NCBI RefSeq assembly: GCF_030272615.1
Contig: NW_026728918.1
Span: 248,001-312,000 of the forward strand
Length of the DNA: 64,000 nucleotides
Direction of reading: 5' to 3'
Origin: Cryptomeria japonica
Lineage: Eukaryota; Streptophyta; Pinopsida; Cupressales; Cupressaceae
The translations under genes and the position numbers were made by a program. Position 1 is the stretch's first letter; each line of letters begins with the position of its first letter. Under the pieces are notes generated by a model. The model had not been told where the DNA came from. It saw only the letters and a program-made list of their open reading frames with translations, and did not search any database. Below, in pieces: positions 32,261 to 43,419 of this stretch.

Positions 32261-33000
32261 ATACATGTGTATAATTATAACTATGTCTATAGCAGGGTGA
32301 CGGAAACGTATATTTTGACCTGAACATATGGAACCATTGCACTCTCTACTTGTGTGAAAAACTATTATCGAGTATCCTATTATTCTTATTCTCGTGGAGA
32401 GTTAATTGAGTTACCTGATTTGATGAACTGGTCAGGATTTGAACATGTGTTGTAGGATTTTGAAATTGAAATTCATTTTGATTTTGATTTAAATTTGAAT
32501 TTTGATTTTTGAATAATGAAATTCAAATGCACATTCCGCCGAAATTTGATGAAATTCAAATTTGAGGAATTGGAATTAGATGAAATTCAAATTTAGGGGG
32601 GATTTGGAGGAATTAAAGTTAATTAATTGAATAATTTAAGTGAAATTATTTAATCATTAGAAATGCAATTAATTAAATAATAAAGTTTATTTAAGTAAGG
32701 AATAAATCATAATTAATATTTAATTAATATTTGAAGAAAGGTTTAAATGACTAATTGATTAAGAAATAGAAATTGGATAATTAGTATTTGTAGAAGGTGT
32801 TGATTAAGTCAGTTGAGAAGAAATATGATTATATTAATTAAAGAATTAAAGAATTACTTAATTAATTAGATGAATAATTAGTGTGCGATTAGTGAGACAT
32901 TTTTAGGTCTCTACATTTATTATGAATAATTATTGATTGATAGTTAATTTTTTTCATAAAATGTCAAATGAAAGACCTTGAAATGGCCATACCGTCATAA
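32261..33000. other. AT-rich stretch, no feature seen
   Basis: Mostly AATTAATTAAAT-type sequence and GAAATTCAAATTTGA repeats, which resemble decayed LTR material. No gene. Confidence 0.4.
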
Positions 33001-33004
33001 AATT

Positions 33005-33665
33005 TTCTTATGATAACCTTCAAATGTTGATGAATTTGGTAACCTTGCATACCAAGAGTGCCCTCCCTTCAAGGAAGTAGAAATTGAAGAAAAATAATTT
33101 GAACCTTCTCAAGATTTGTATCCAGTTCCTGAAAAATTTCTTAAAGGTTCAAATATTGATGAACCTAATCTACATCTAGAGGTTTCTCTCCTTGGGGATG
33201 AAGAAATCATGGAAGGTGAATTTGGACTTATCAAGGATGTGAATCCAGTCCTTGAAAAAATTGTAGAACTTTTACATATAGATGAAGTTGATAATTGTGT
33301 GCATCTAGAGGGTTTTCCCAGCAAAGAAAAAGAAACTAAGCAAGGAGAAAATATTTTTTTAGAAAACCTTCAAAAGTTGATGAATTTGGTAACCTTGCAT
33401 ACCAAGAGTGCCCTCCCTTCAAGGAAGTAGAAATTGAAGAAAAATAATTTGAACCTTCTCAAGATTTGTATCCAGTTCCTAAAAAATTTAAGAACTTCAA
33501 ATTCTGATGAACTTGATGATCCTGTACATCTGGATGACCTGGCCTTCAGGGATGAAGAAATTGAGGAACAAGAATTTGTTCCGCACCCGCATTTTGATGG
33601 AGGCTTTCCTTTACAGATAAATATGAATGTTGTTATGGATGAAGTGAATGTTGAGATACTATAAT
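33005..33665 (+). pseudogene. Decayed acidic-repeat ORF, family not recognised
   Basis: Two ORFs (33116-33430, 104 aa; 33434-33664, 76 aa) and a broken third frame share acidic modules such as HLEVSLLGDEEIMEGEF and VHLDDLAFRDEEIEEQEF. A 120-130 bp segment at 33009 recurs at 33368, 359 bp later. In one frame it encodes DEFGNLAYQECPPFKEVEIEEK before a stop. The two repeats are read in different frames now, so the original gene is broken. The repetitive acidic composition suggests a spacer protein of a retroelement or a low-complexity host protein; I cannot decide. It ends just before the right arm of the inverted repeat. Confidence 0.4.
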
Positions 33666-33709
33666 TCGAATGGATTTTGTTTAGATGGCCCATCGGTAGT
33701 AAATATGAA

Positions 33710-36128
33710 TAGCTTCTAAATTACATGGATATCCACTAACATGGTGATATATTAACTATGCAATCACAACAAATTACAATATTTAAAAAAGCATGGACAG
33801 GATAAGGAGCGGAAGTGGATGCGCTACTAGTGTTTCAAAAAGCCATGGCGTAGAAGGGGGAGTCTTAGAAGATGGGGATGGTAAAGATGATGACAAATTT
33901 AAATGTTGGGAGGACAATTATGCTCGGAAACTACTAGAGACGCTGCGTGCGTGCTGTCACACCTCCTTTTTGGCTACTTGGAGTGATCTCAAGTAGGTCG
34001 GGGTCGGGTCTGATGCTTCGTGTGGGGTTGTTAAGGGCACTTAACTTTTGCCCCATGGTTTGTTCGTGCTCGGTCGTTGCCCGTTTGGAGGATCGGTTTG
34101 CTCTTTGGAAGAAGGGCTTGTTGTTTTAGTTGTCTTTAACTCTGCTTTTCCCATTGATCTTCTGATGATCGATGCTAGATCTGTTGAGTTGAGGGTGTTC
34201 TTTATGGAAGTCTTTTCGGGTGAGGTTGGGGCTCTACATGGCGATGGGGATTTTTGTCCTATCCTCTCGACCTCTCTTTTCGTCAATGCTTCCTCTTGTG
34301 GACATTGGTCCTGTGGCTCCTTGGCTCTAGTTGTGGTGGATGCAATGATTGTTTTCCTTTCTCTATCCGTAGAATGTTCTTTCTCAGTCGAGCCTTGGAA
34401 TGAGGGGGTTATTTGGGATCCAGGTGGAGTTTCAGGAGAATGGTTTTTTTGTGTTTACCTGGTTTCCCTTTTCCCCATAGGTTGTATTCTGCCCCATGGG
34501 AAATTTCTGTTGTGGGTGGGTGTGGGAGATCCCTTTTCTTTTTTGGTGTGGCTATTTAGAATTGTCTCTTGCCGATTGTGAAGGAGTTTTTGGATCTAGT
34601 ATTTTCAAGAGATTGTCTGGTGTTTTACAGGCTGTTTTTTTTTTCATTTATCTCAGTTTGTCCTCTTGAGGTAGATCATTCTTCTATAGAGGGGAAGAGT
34701 TGTGGGATAAGTTTTGTGGGATGGCTCCTCTTGGGCGTTTTGGAACTATTGTTTTTTGAGGCTGGTTGTGCTCTTTCTTTTGTTTCTTTGCTATTGGGGT
34801 TTTTACCCTCATCTCCTATAAAGGTAGATATTTTTGTGTAGCTTGCTGGAATAGTCTTTCTGGTATAGGCCTCTCCTTTTGTTCAAGGTTTTGGGATCCT
34901 ATTAAAAACCCTTCTATCCAGCTAAGAATTATGAGGTTACTTGTTGGTTGCTGGACTTTGTTTTGAGGTTAGAAGCTTGGCTCTTTCCTTTTAGCCCCTA
35001 TTGATGTGGGTCCTTGTCCTATAGAGGTGGAGAGGTGTTGTGTTGAAAGTTGGGCTCTAATCAGATGTTGGGTGGTTACAAGTTTCTTCTTGCTAGTTAT
35101 GGGATCCATTTTAAAACCCATCTTGAAGATTTGGGATGCCTTTCAATATCCCCCTTTTGACTTAGTTTGTGGGAGCCTGGTAAAACCCATAGTTTGGTTG
35201 TTTGTTTCTTATGCTTGTAGTATTTTTCTCTTTTCCATTTGTGCTGGTTCTAGGAGTTTTGTTCTTCCCATAGGCAAGCTGGATACTAGCAATTTTAAAG
35301 GGCCCAGTCTGGCCAGTTGTGGTTTGGTTAAGGGTTAGTTGTGATGTTGGTAGGGTGAATACTTTGTTACAGGTTAAGGGAGCCTGGGAAAACCCTTGTG
35401 TGTTACTTGTGAGAGGTAGTTTAAAACTCATGATGAAGGATAGGGGAGCCCTTCAAGACCCCATTTATCAAGACTGTGAGAATATATTGAATTATTGTAA
35501 TCTGGTGTTGTTGAAGGTGATGGGTATCTAGTGTTGTTGAAGGTGATGGGTACCTGGATACACCAATGGACACATTTTTAGGTTTAGGGAGCCTTGTAAA
35601 ACTCTTGTGTATGTGTTAGGGATGATTTTATGTCCAGTTTTTGGTGTGGCTATTGGTATGTTGATGCCCTTTTCTTTTAGTAGTGTTGTACTATGGGTTC
35701 CAAATCCTGGTAAAATTTGAGGGTTTCGGGTCCCTTCAAAACCTGTGGGGTTTCAGGTCCCCTCAAAACATGTTTACCCTTAATCAAAAACATTTATCAA
35801 GAAAGCATCATCAATCCAAATAGATCATATCACCAATAGGATATTTTCATTGATGTAAAGTACTATGGAAGCCTCAAAATTATTAATGTGTAATGATGAT
35901 GTTAGAAAATTATAGGACCATCAAATATTGGGTAGACCTAGAGGATTGTGCAAGCTATAGATTAATAATAAGTTTCTAGCTTATGATCTAAATTCCATTA
36001 TGGCATTCATGTACCAAGGCTATATTGCTAGTTATGTCCACCCCTTACATGATGTCCATATATATACATAGACACACTAATAGATGTTGTTATCTATGGA
36101 TAGATTGTCTCTATACTCCTAACCATCT
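33710..36128. repeat. Right arm of the 2.4-kb inverted repeat
   Basis: Reverse complement of 25253-27650. It contains the LINE-like element in plus orientation, then the shared flank and the copia-type LTR in minus orientation. Homology stops at CCTAACCAT near 36125, exactly at the proposed LTR edge, while the left arm continues into copia pol. Confidence 0.85.
33780..35795 (+). mobile_element. LINE-like element, internally deleted (right arm)
   Basis: Counterpart of 25590-27600. An ORF at 33793-33996 (MDRIRSGSGCATSV, KFKCWEDNYARKLLETLRA) sits at the head, and a 177-aa ORF at 34048-34581 has a diverged partner in the left arm. Neither matches a family I know. From about 34880 the sequence holds a recurrent motif GGGAGCC or GGGATCC then a short spacer and AAAACCC. 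The end is GGGTTTCGGGTCCC..AAAACCT and TTAATCAAAAAC, the LINE tail fingerprint. No RT is present. Confidence 0.55.
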
Positions 36129-36129
36129 T

Positions 36130-36750
36130 TAGAATCATGATGTCATTAAATATTTGGATTATTATATCTTAGAGTATGATGCATGAATAAAGGCCCCACA
36201 TGTTTAAATGGTTAATTTTAACTTTGTTAGGATACAATTACAATGATTACTTATCTCACTTAGATGGAATTAGATGTGAATGGTCAATTGAACAATCATT
36301 CTACTTATTTTGGATTCATTTTCTTTTCAATAAAAGAGATAGTATCTTAAAGCACTTAAAGGTCCTAATAACGATGCATAATATAAAAATAATAATTTTA
36401 TTGCTTAGAGAGATGATCTTGGTATATAAGTTGAGTACTACATTTTCTAGATTGAAGATATTAATATGAAATTCTATCCCAAACTAAAATTAAATGAAGA
36501 ACTTGATTATAAAGAATAATAACACTTAGAGCCTTTACAAACCCATTAAAAACTTATTCGTAAGGGCTAAAGCTTAAATTATATCCAAAGTTAGATATAT
36601 TGCTCCTAAAATAATGCCCAAAACTAACTATATCTTTTAATCAACTCTTGGTTGTAAAAGAACATTATCCAAGCTTCTAGTCTTCTGCATCTATCAAAGT
36701 CCTTCCATCCTTATTAATGACCCTTTCAATGATTTAATGATGTAGAGTTT
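36130..36750. repeat. AT-rich dispersed repeat, partly repeated at 55.4-55.8 kb
   Basis: Parts near 36450-36740 (TTTAATCAACTCTTGGTTGTAAA, CATCNATCAANNTCCTTCNATC) match 55440-55760. Since 56.2 kb also carries peptide-gene sequence, this looks like flank of an ancestral peptide locus copied elsewhere. The 89-aa ORF at 36200-36469 is not convincing. Confidence 0.5.
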
Positions 36751-36756
36751 TTTATT

Positions 36757-36990
36757 AAGATAAAATGGGTTTTACAGGGACCCGAAACCCAAATCCAAAA
36801 TAAAATAACTAAACAATAGCGAAATAGTCTAAAGCGAGTGGCCCAACAAAGTCAAAAACAAGGGAAACACCCCATAGAGCTCACCTAAGAAATAACAGTA
36901 AAACCTAGACAATCCTACCAAAAACTAACCAAGAGCTTCCATAAGCTCAAAATTTTTCTCAATGATGTTTTTTTGTTAATTTCTTCAAGC
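36757..36990 (-). mobile_element. 5'-truncated LINE 3' end
   Basis: Read on the minus strand, it ends GGGTTTCGGGTCCCTGTAAA, ACCCATTTTATCTTAATAAAAAAC. This is the same tail pattern as 48202-48326 and the arms at 25.6 and 35.8 kb. No coding part remains. The 5' boundary is uncertain. Confidence 0.55.
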
Positions 36991-37547
36991 TCCTCCAAGA
37001 TGTTCCATGTGTCCCTGTGGATTCTTATCCAGGTTCTTCTTTTTAGATTTAATGATGTACAGTTAATATTTTATTTTGTTATAAATTCTTTATATGATTA
37101 CATTTTCAAAATAGTCATTTATATTTTGTATTAAAATTGAATGAGATGTGACAAAAGGATTTAGTTACTTCCACCCAAAAACGTAACAGATCGATGAAAT
37201 GTGTTTGTAACATTGCCTTAATATTACTACTTGCTCAAAAGCATTTGAGGTGAATAATAAAATTAATTATAATCTTAAAATGATAAGTAGACGCAATTGT
37301 TGATAGACAAAATCACAATAACGATTCTTCTTGATTCTTCATTTGTGTAGTTCACTCACACATTAATTTGATTATTTCAAACAAATACAATACAATGACG
37401 AACACATCACGTCCAACTCATTTATACTAGTTCGAATCTAACTAAGAAGTTTGCATTAATAAATCCCAAGCATTCGAACGATATTCAGCTCAACCAACAA
37501 ATGAATACATAAACTTCTGCAATATTCAAGAGTCTTGGATCCCGAGA

Positions 37548-37775
37548 CTATTTCATGGCACAGTTTTTTGCACAGACGCCTGCACCATTAGGGCAGCGTG
37601 CAATCTCCCAAGGGCAGCAAAAGTCGCCAGGAGGACAGTCATCCTGGCTATAACACTCGCTGTTAGGGTCGCACTGCGCTGAAACCATTCTCACCCCTTC
37701 AAATATCACAAGCAACATTAAGAGTATTAAAAACTTTTTCGCAAACTGCATGACTACTAATTTCTTTGCGACCAT
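37548..37775 (-). CDS. Secreted eight-cysteine peptide, gene 2
   Basis: 75 aa, single exon, paralogue of 30255-30476. The signal peptide (MQFAKKFLILLMLLVIFEG, cleavage after VSA) is nearly the same. The 42-residue mature part has identical cysteine spacing, C-x5-C-x5-C-x5-CC-x6-C-x6-C-x3-C, and a two-residue longer tail (AMK against A). An ATG at 37808 would add 11 residues. It lies only 19 bp from the TATA box, upstream of or at the expected start site, and gene 1 has no equivalent, so I use the ATG at 37775. By eye the mature parts differ by 12 replacement and 2 silent changes, while all eight cysteine codons are identical. Function unknown; a secreted defence or signalling peptide is inferred. 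Confidence 0.8.
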   Translation of the reverse strand: MVAKKLVVMQFAKKFLILLMLLVIFEGVRMVSAQCDPNSECYSQDDCPPGDFCCPWEIARCPNGAGVCAKNCAMK

Positions 37776-37826
37776 TTTTGTTTGGCGAGTGATTGAATGT
37801 TCTGACATTTTTGTTCGTATGCTGTA

Positions 37827-37834
37827 CTTAAATA
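37827..37834 (-). promoter_or_regulatory. TATA box of peptide gene 2
   Basis: Minus-strand TATTTAAG in CACTTATTTAAGTACAGCATAC, 52 bp before the ATG at 37775. It is conserved with gene 1 in sequence and context and decides the start codon choice. Confidence 0.6.
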
Positions 37835-38179
37835 AGTGTTTTGGGACATTGGGACGATGAGTTCAAGAAAGGTTAGGACAAATATATGGAATAAAAATCT
37901 CCTCCTTTTCAGTGTTCTGAAGAGGAATCTGAAACGGCAATGTAAATTAAAGGAGATGGAAATAGAATAAGTAACGAAGCTTATTTGATAATATAGAAGA
38001 TATATATTATGTTATCGGAGAATAGTGCTAAACTCTTCAAATGACACTCACGATTCTTGCTATTAACGGCGACATTAAGTTTTTATAACGGTTTTGACTT
38101 ATTAGATCGAATCGCAAGGATTAATTTGGTAAGTGCACCTCGCAGAATTAGCTGCCACCTTATAATCTAAAAGCCTAAA

Positions 38180-40025
38180 TAGAATCAAATATCTTATCAC
38201 TATGTAGGGACATTATAACATCCAACTCTCAAGTACTCATCTACACAACAAACCACAAGGAGAATAAAAAGAAGTTTGAGTTGATCTTTGACAAATTTAT
38301 AATTGAAAAGAGATAGTCTTGGGATTCTGTAGGAGCTTGCAATAAATGATCAGGCCCTTCCTTAGGTCTCGTGACCATTATAAGAAATCGAGATGCACAA
38401 AATAATCCTATCTTAAGTGTTTCTAGGAATAGAAAGAGTAGTGACAATACAAGGTAGAGTATAAAATGAAAGTGATTCAACAAGGAGATGAGATATCAAG
38501 TTGCCATATGCACTACAAAAGAATGCTATAATAACAATAATAAAAGAGAGAAGTTAAGATCAATTAAAACTAAAATGATGTCACCTCTAGAAGCTTGATG
38601 AATCCAAAGGCCACAAGGATGCTATTAAATGCCACAAGATCTCCAAGAGGATTGTTGTATTAGCGATTAACAAATCACATGGAGAAATCAATGTTCAACA
38701 ATGTTGGTATTAAAGACTATTATAGATAGCTTGAGAGTATGAGATATTGTAAGATTGAATGAGAGAGAGATTTTGGATGTGTAATTGGAAGTTATGTTTC
38801 AAAATGAGTAAAAGAAGGGTAATGGTTGGAGTTTGATAGCCATATAGATTATAGTTATCACCAACCTAGGTAACTAGTAGGTGGGAAAATGCTTGAAAAT
38901 AGGTATTTAAATGTTACATTATGCTAGCCTCTAAATAGTTTAATAATAACAAATAACCAAACATGGGAAAGGAACAAGGTTAATATGACCATGAGATTAG
39001 TTTAATCATGTCTAAAACACTTAATAATCATGTCTAAAATGCTTAATAAGTCATACATGTAATTCCAATTGAATTGTGCTCTAGTGTAAAACTAGAAAAG
39101 TTACTTAGAGTCTCTCAATGTATACAAAAAGGGATAGTGAATATTTTCACCTCCCAAATAGACTAATCTAGAATGAATTGAAAAGTCCTTGTAAAGAACG
39201 CACCAAGACAAGTCAAAAAAAATTGTTCAATAATAGCTAACTATACACTCTAGAATTTATATTTCATGAGCTAGCCAACGATTGTAATGCACATATGTCA
39301 TTGAGATTTTGTACCATAACATATGTAGTTAAATTAAAGCATATTCTTTTCAAGGTTTATAATAATAAAATAGGTTATCATTATATACCATTTCAAATCT
39401 TTTCACTTGAATTTCTTACAACAAATTTTGTGATAATTTTGTTATAATAAAATCAAGATCAGTATAGAAGGATTAAAAGTACTAATTTGAGATTCTATAT
39501 TTTAAATATGACCACGATCCAATACAAAAAATAATATGACCATCCAAAATAAAACATCGAATAGTCTTACTAACTCTATGAATGTTTTTGGGGCATTGTA
39601 AATTCAAATAACCATAGATAAGGTAACCAAGTATCACCTTATCCACACACAAAAATGAACATTATTGAAAAAGCATTTTTTTATAATTGATAAAATAGAA
39701 GTTGGAATAGAATTAATATCTATTAAGAGAACAATTTGACTGGGTAAGCCTCAAAACAAAAACAAAAACAAAAACATTTCTAAGCTTAATAGGTAAGAAT
39801 AGAGAATTGAAAGTTAAATCCTTCTCCAGTGAAGTACTACAAAAGACAACATTGGAGACCTTACCTATGATTACAAATTCTTTGTGAAATCTGGCTTCTC
39901 ATATAAAAGATGCGAAACCAAAATTATGCTCCTTCCTAACCTCATTTTGGCACTAAAATTCAAATCCTGCCGTCTTGGAGTGTTAAATTCTATAGAAATT
40001 TCTTTTAAGGAGCACAAAGAACATG
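38180..40025. other. No gene; contains a repeat shared with 42.4-42.8 kb
   Basis: The segment 38650-38990 (ACAAATCACATGGAGAAATC, CAAAATGAGTAAAAGAAGG, ACCAACCTAGGTAACTAGTA) is repeated with substitutions at 42430-42780. No credible ORF lies in the rest; the minus-strand 80-aa ORF at 38241-38483 has no recognisable features. Confidence 0.5.
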
Positions 40026-40029
40026 CATT

Positions 40030-41172
40030 ATATTGAATTTCCTTATGATTTAAGTCTTTGTTGTGAAACGATAGCAGCCAACATCTTCACTCCAAATTTA
40101 AACATATTCAAAGTTGTATATAAGATTATATTCAATTTCTTTATAATTTAAGCCTATGCTTGAAAATGACAATGGCTAACATCTGTTGGAATATGGTAAT
40201 TTCTCCCATATGCAAGAAAGATCTACCACCATGCAACCACTGCCACCGTGAGCTCAGAAGCATAAGTTATATTATCAAAAGTTGAAGAGATTGTTAGCAA
40301 ACGATTCAAGAAATCAAGGGAAGCAAGGGAAGCATTGTAATGTTGTCACCCTGATGCAAAGAGGGAAAGAGGTCTGAAGGCCACCAGTTAAAAGTTGAAA
40401 GTTAAGAGAGAAGATAGCCAAAGGATAGTAGGCAGATTGAGAACCTGAAGGTGAAGGATTATCGTTTGAAGACAATGATTTGTGGTAGTCAAGGAAGAGA
40501 TTACATGGAATTTTATCATGGTTAGGAAATAGGCCAGCATAGCCAACTAAAGCTAAGATCTTGAAGCAACAGCAGTGTGACTCAGTGTGAAGTGTTAATG
40601 CACCAGCAGTGTGATTCAGTGTGAAGTGTTAATGGTAGAAATTAAAGGGGAGTGTTGGAGGAAAGTAATTTCTCCCTCATGCAATACCATGCAACCACCG
40701 TATGCATGCAGTTAGCCACCGTTAAACTGGGAGTGTTGTAGTAATTTTTCCATCATGAGCATGTAGTTACCAACAGTTCCATCAAATTGGAAATCATGCA
40801 AACCAATTATCTCCATCGGTCATGTAGACTTTTAGTTATTTCAATTAGTTATTAAAAAAAGTCTAAATGTTATAACTCTTTAAAGAAATTTCTTCATGCT
40901 TTTGAAGTCCTCTATAAAAGAGGCATATGTAATCTGATTTCATGAGCGGTGGAAGTAAAGAAGTCTCGGCTGCATGCGTGGAAATAAAGAAGTCTCGGCT
41001 GCATGAAAGGGAAAAATGTGCATGAGGAGTTTAACGGTGGCCGACTGAGGGCTCACGATGGATCTGAAGGTTGAGTATAGCAAACTGTAGTAAACGGTGG
41101 CAGGAGAAATTATTCCTTCCAACAACATCTTCATACCAAATTTTAACATATTCAAAGTTGTATATAAGATGG
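40030..41172. repeat. Two-unit tandem repeat interrupted by an LTR element
   Basis: Unit 1 (about 40033-40128) ends CATATTCAAAGTTGTATATAAG. Unit 2 begins near 40130, is split at ACATC by the element 40184-41124, and ends with the same CATATTCAAAGTTGTATATAAG near 41165. Unit 1 supplies the uninterrupted reading CCAACATCTTCACTCC, confirming the insertion point. Confidence 0.75.
40184..41124 (+). mobile_element. Short deleted LTR element, TSD ACATC
   Basis: It begins TGTTGGA and ends TCCAACA, a perfect 7-bp terminal inverted repeat, flanked by ACATC at 40179-40183 and 41125-41129. A 3' LTR of 472 bp lies at 40653-41124, preceded by purine-rich AAATTAAAGGGGAG. Only the first 60-70 bp of a 5' LTR remains (40184 on), followed by about 390 bp of non-coding interior with no primer site. 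An imperfect 38-bp tandem repeat (CAGCAGTGTGANTCAGTG) lies at about 40568-40640. It is probably a copia-type deletion derivative; no protein is encoded. Confidence 0.75.
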
Positions 41173-41529
41173 AACATTTACTAGATGAGGAACATATAAT
41201 AGATGACCATAGAGATTAGAAGGCAGACTTGTTATTAAAAATGCCGAAATACAAATGACTGCTCTTACATCACGAAGCACATGGATCGAGACGATGGACC
41301 AGTCAAGACTTGCACCTAGGCCCTTTTAGGTGTATTTATAGGTGCTCCACCATTCGAGCTACTGACCAGATACAGTTTAAGGATTTTTGGAGTGTGGAGT
41401 ACCCTTCCAATATTAACTTCAAAATGCAAATGATTTATAAATCAGTTCATCCAGTCTAGCTTTGATGCCATGTTGAAAAGAACATACCAATAAGGATTCA
41501 GTCTATCTTTGATACCATGTTCTAACATA

Positions 41530-42095
41530 ACCCTCTTTTTAATTAATTAAATAATTAATTAAATTAATATTTGTTTTAGATCATCATAATCTTCTTTTTT
41601 TATTCATTAAATTAATTATTCAATTTATTTGATTTAAATCATTAAACCATGTTCTAACAATTAATTAAATAAATAAAGCATATTGTTTAATTAATACCCT
41701 CTCTCACATTTAAATAAATCAGCATTTATTTAAATCCCTAAAAGTCCATCCCTCACATTTAAATAAATAAATATTTATTTAAAATCCTAAAACCCTCACC
41801 CATTTGCACTTTCTAGAAAATGCAAGTTGCATACTAACCCTTCTCCTAATCATGTCTAAACCTTTGATTATTAACCTAATCCCCATCTAAGTGTTTGCAC
41901 ATTCCTAAACTAAGGGATTAGTGAATAGTCACTTAAAACATTTAAGGCTCTTACAAAGTATTAAATGCCTTTTCCCTTCCACAAGTACTTAACCCACATG
42001 GGTTTTGGACCAAACTAACCCACCTTTGACCCTTGGTTCGAGACTTGTCCATTAACCCAACCATCCATGGTAACCCCCAAGTCTCTTCTAGCATT
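41530..42095 (+). mobile_element. Decayed gypsy LTR fragment related to the Tat LTR
   Basis: It follows the order of the young Tat LTR: AATTAATTAAAT palindromes, CTCTCACATTTAAATAAAT.CATTTATTTAAAT, then CACCCA.TTGCA.TTTCTA, CAAGTTGCA, TTGCACATTCCTAA and AACCC.CATGG. It is diverged and has lost both ends. No internal region accompanies it. Confidence 0.65.
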
Positions 42096-42099
42096 ATAT

Positions 42100-42780
42100 G
42101 ACAATAGTGGGAAACGTTTTTCTTATTTATAAAACTTTGGGAAACCCGTCAAATGAGATTCACGATTCTTGGACAATATTAAGTTTTTATAATAATTTTG
42201 ACTTCTTAGAATTAATCGCAAGGTTTAGTTTTATAAAAGCAACTCACATACTGTGATGCCACCTTATAATTTAAATTACAAAGCTAGAAAGCTAAATTTA
42301 AAATTGTAGACATAAGTAAATATGGAAGCTATCAAAGATACTATCACCATGCATGGAAATTATATCATATGTGTCTCAAGTTATTGTCTACAAAGGTGGA
42401 AAAATCAAAAGTTTCCACAATACCTTGAAGAATATTGTTGTATTAGTGATTAACTAATCACATGGAGAAATCAATGCTCAACAATGTTGGTATTAAAGAG
42501 TATTATAGATGGCTTGGGAGTATAAAAGATTGTGAGATTGAATGAGAGAGATTTTAGATGTGTAATTGAAATTATGGTTCAAAATGAGTAAAAGAAGGCT
42601 AATGGTTGGAGTTTTGAGAGTCATATAGGCTATATTTACCACCAACCTAAGTAACTACTAGGTGGTAAAATGCTCGAAAATAGTGATGTACATAACATTA
42701 TGCTAGTGTCTAAATAGTTTAATCATAGGAGATGTCCAAACATAGGAAGGGTACAAGGTTAACATTACCATGCCATTAGT
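42100..42780. repeat. Relic of the peptide-gene flanking unit
   Basis: 42110-42160 (GTGGGAAACGTTTTTCTTAT, AAACTTTGGGAAACC, CAAATGAGATTCACGATTCTT) matches the upstream flank of gene 1 at about 30770-30830. 42430-42780 matches 38650-38990 downstream of gene 2's flank. Peptide coding sequence is absent. Confidence 0.65.
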
Positions 42781-43224
42781 ATTGATAGAATTGAAAATAA
42801 AGAGAAAGGCCTTGGCACTATGTGGAGAAATGATAATAAAAAGCATAAAATTAACCTAAAATAGACTAGGAGAGATAAATATCAAAGTGAATCCAAAACT
42901 TTATATTAAATTTGAATTATACACTTTTTCATTACACTAAGAACCTTGAGAATTTAGAGAATCGTGCCCATGAGCATGTGGCTACAACCATGTTGATATC
43001 CTTGAAGAGCAAACTAGCCCATTTTGGAGAAACAGGTTGACACAATTTCAACGAGCATATAAGGTATATCCCCTAGTGGTTAACAATTACTTATATAGGT
43101 GAGCAATTTTGTTGTGTTACGCTTTCTTTTGCATGATAATGTTATATTTAAGAATGGATTTAGTATACAAAGAGAAATATATATAAGTTACAAATTCTCC
43201 TAAATTGGTGTTATTATTGACTAT

Positions 43225-43412
43225 TTTGGTCATTTTATTGTTTGGCCAATTTCTTAAATGTTGGGAAGAATATAGGGAATAATAATCTCCTCCTCCTGCA
43301 GTGTTTGATTGTTTGGGCTAGTGAAGAATTTAAGGCTTTTATTTGACATGTTTGGAAGAGGAATCTCAAACGACAATGGGAATTAATGGGGATTGAAATA
43401 GAATCATTGAGA
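43225..43412. repeat. Second relic of the peptide-gene upstream region
   Basis: AATAATAATCTCCTCCTCCT, GCAGTGTTTGATTGTTTGGGC, TTGGAAGAGGAATCTCAAACG match 30570-30720 upstream of peptide gene 1. No TATA motif or coding sequence follows. Confidence 0.65.
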
Positions 43413-43419
43413 AGCGAGG

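Noticed and set aside
36200-36469. 89-aa ORF as a host gene
   Set aside because: No signal peptide, domain or paralogue, and the sequence is within a dispersed AT-rich repeat.
30255-37775. Assigning the peptide genes to defensins, hevein-like peptides, granulins or the WAP four-disulfide core
   Set aside because: The CC placement and loop lengths fit none of these closely: hevein has a different Gly/Cys framework, granulin has several CC pairs, and WAP has short loops after CC.
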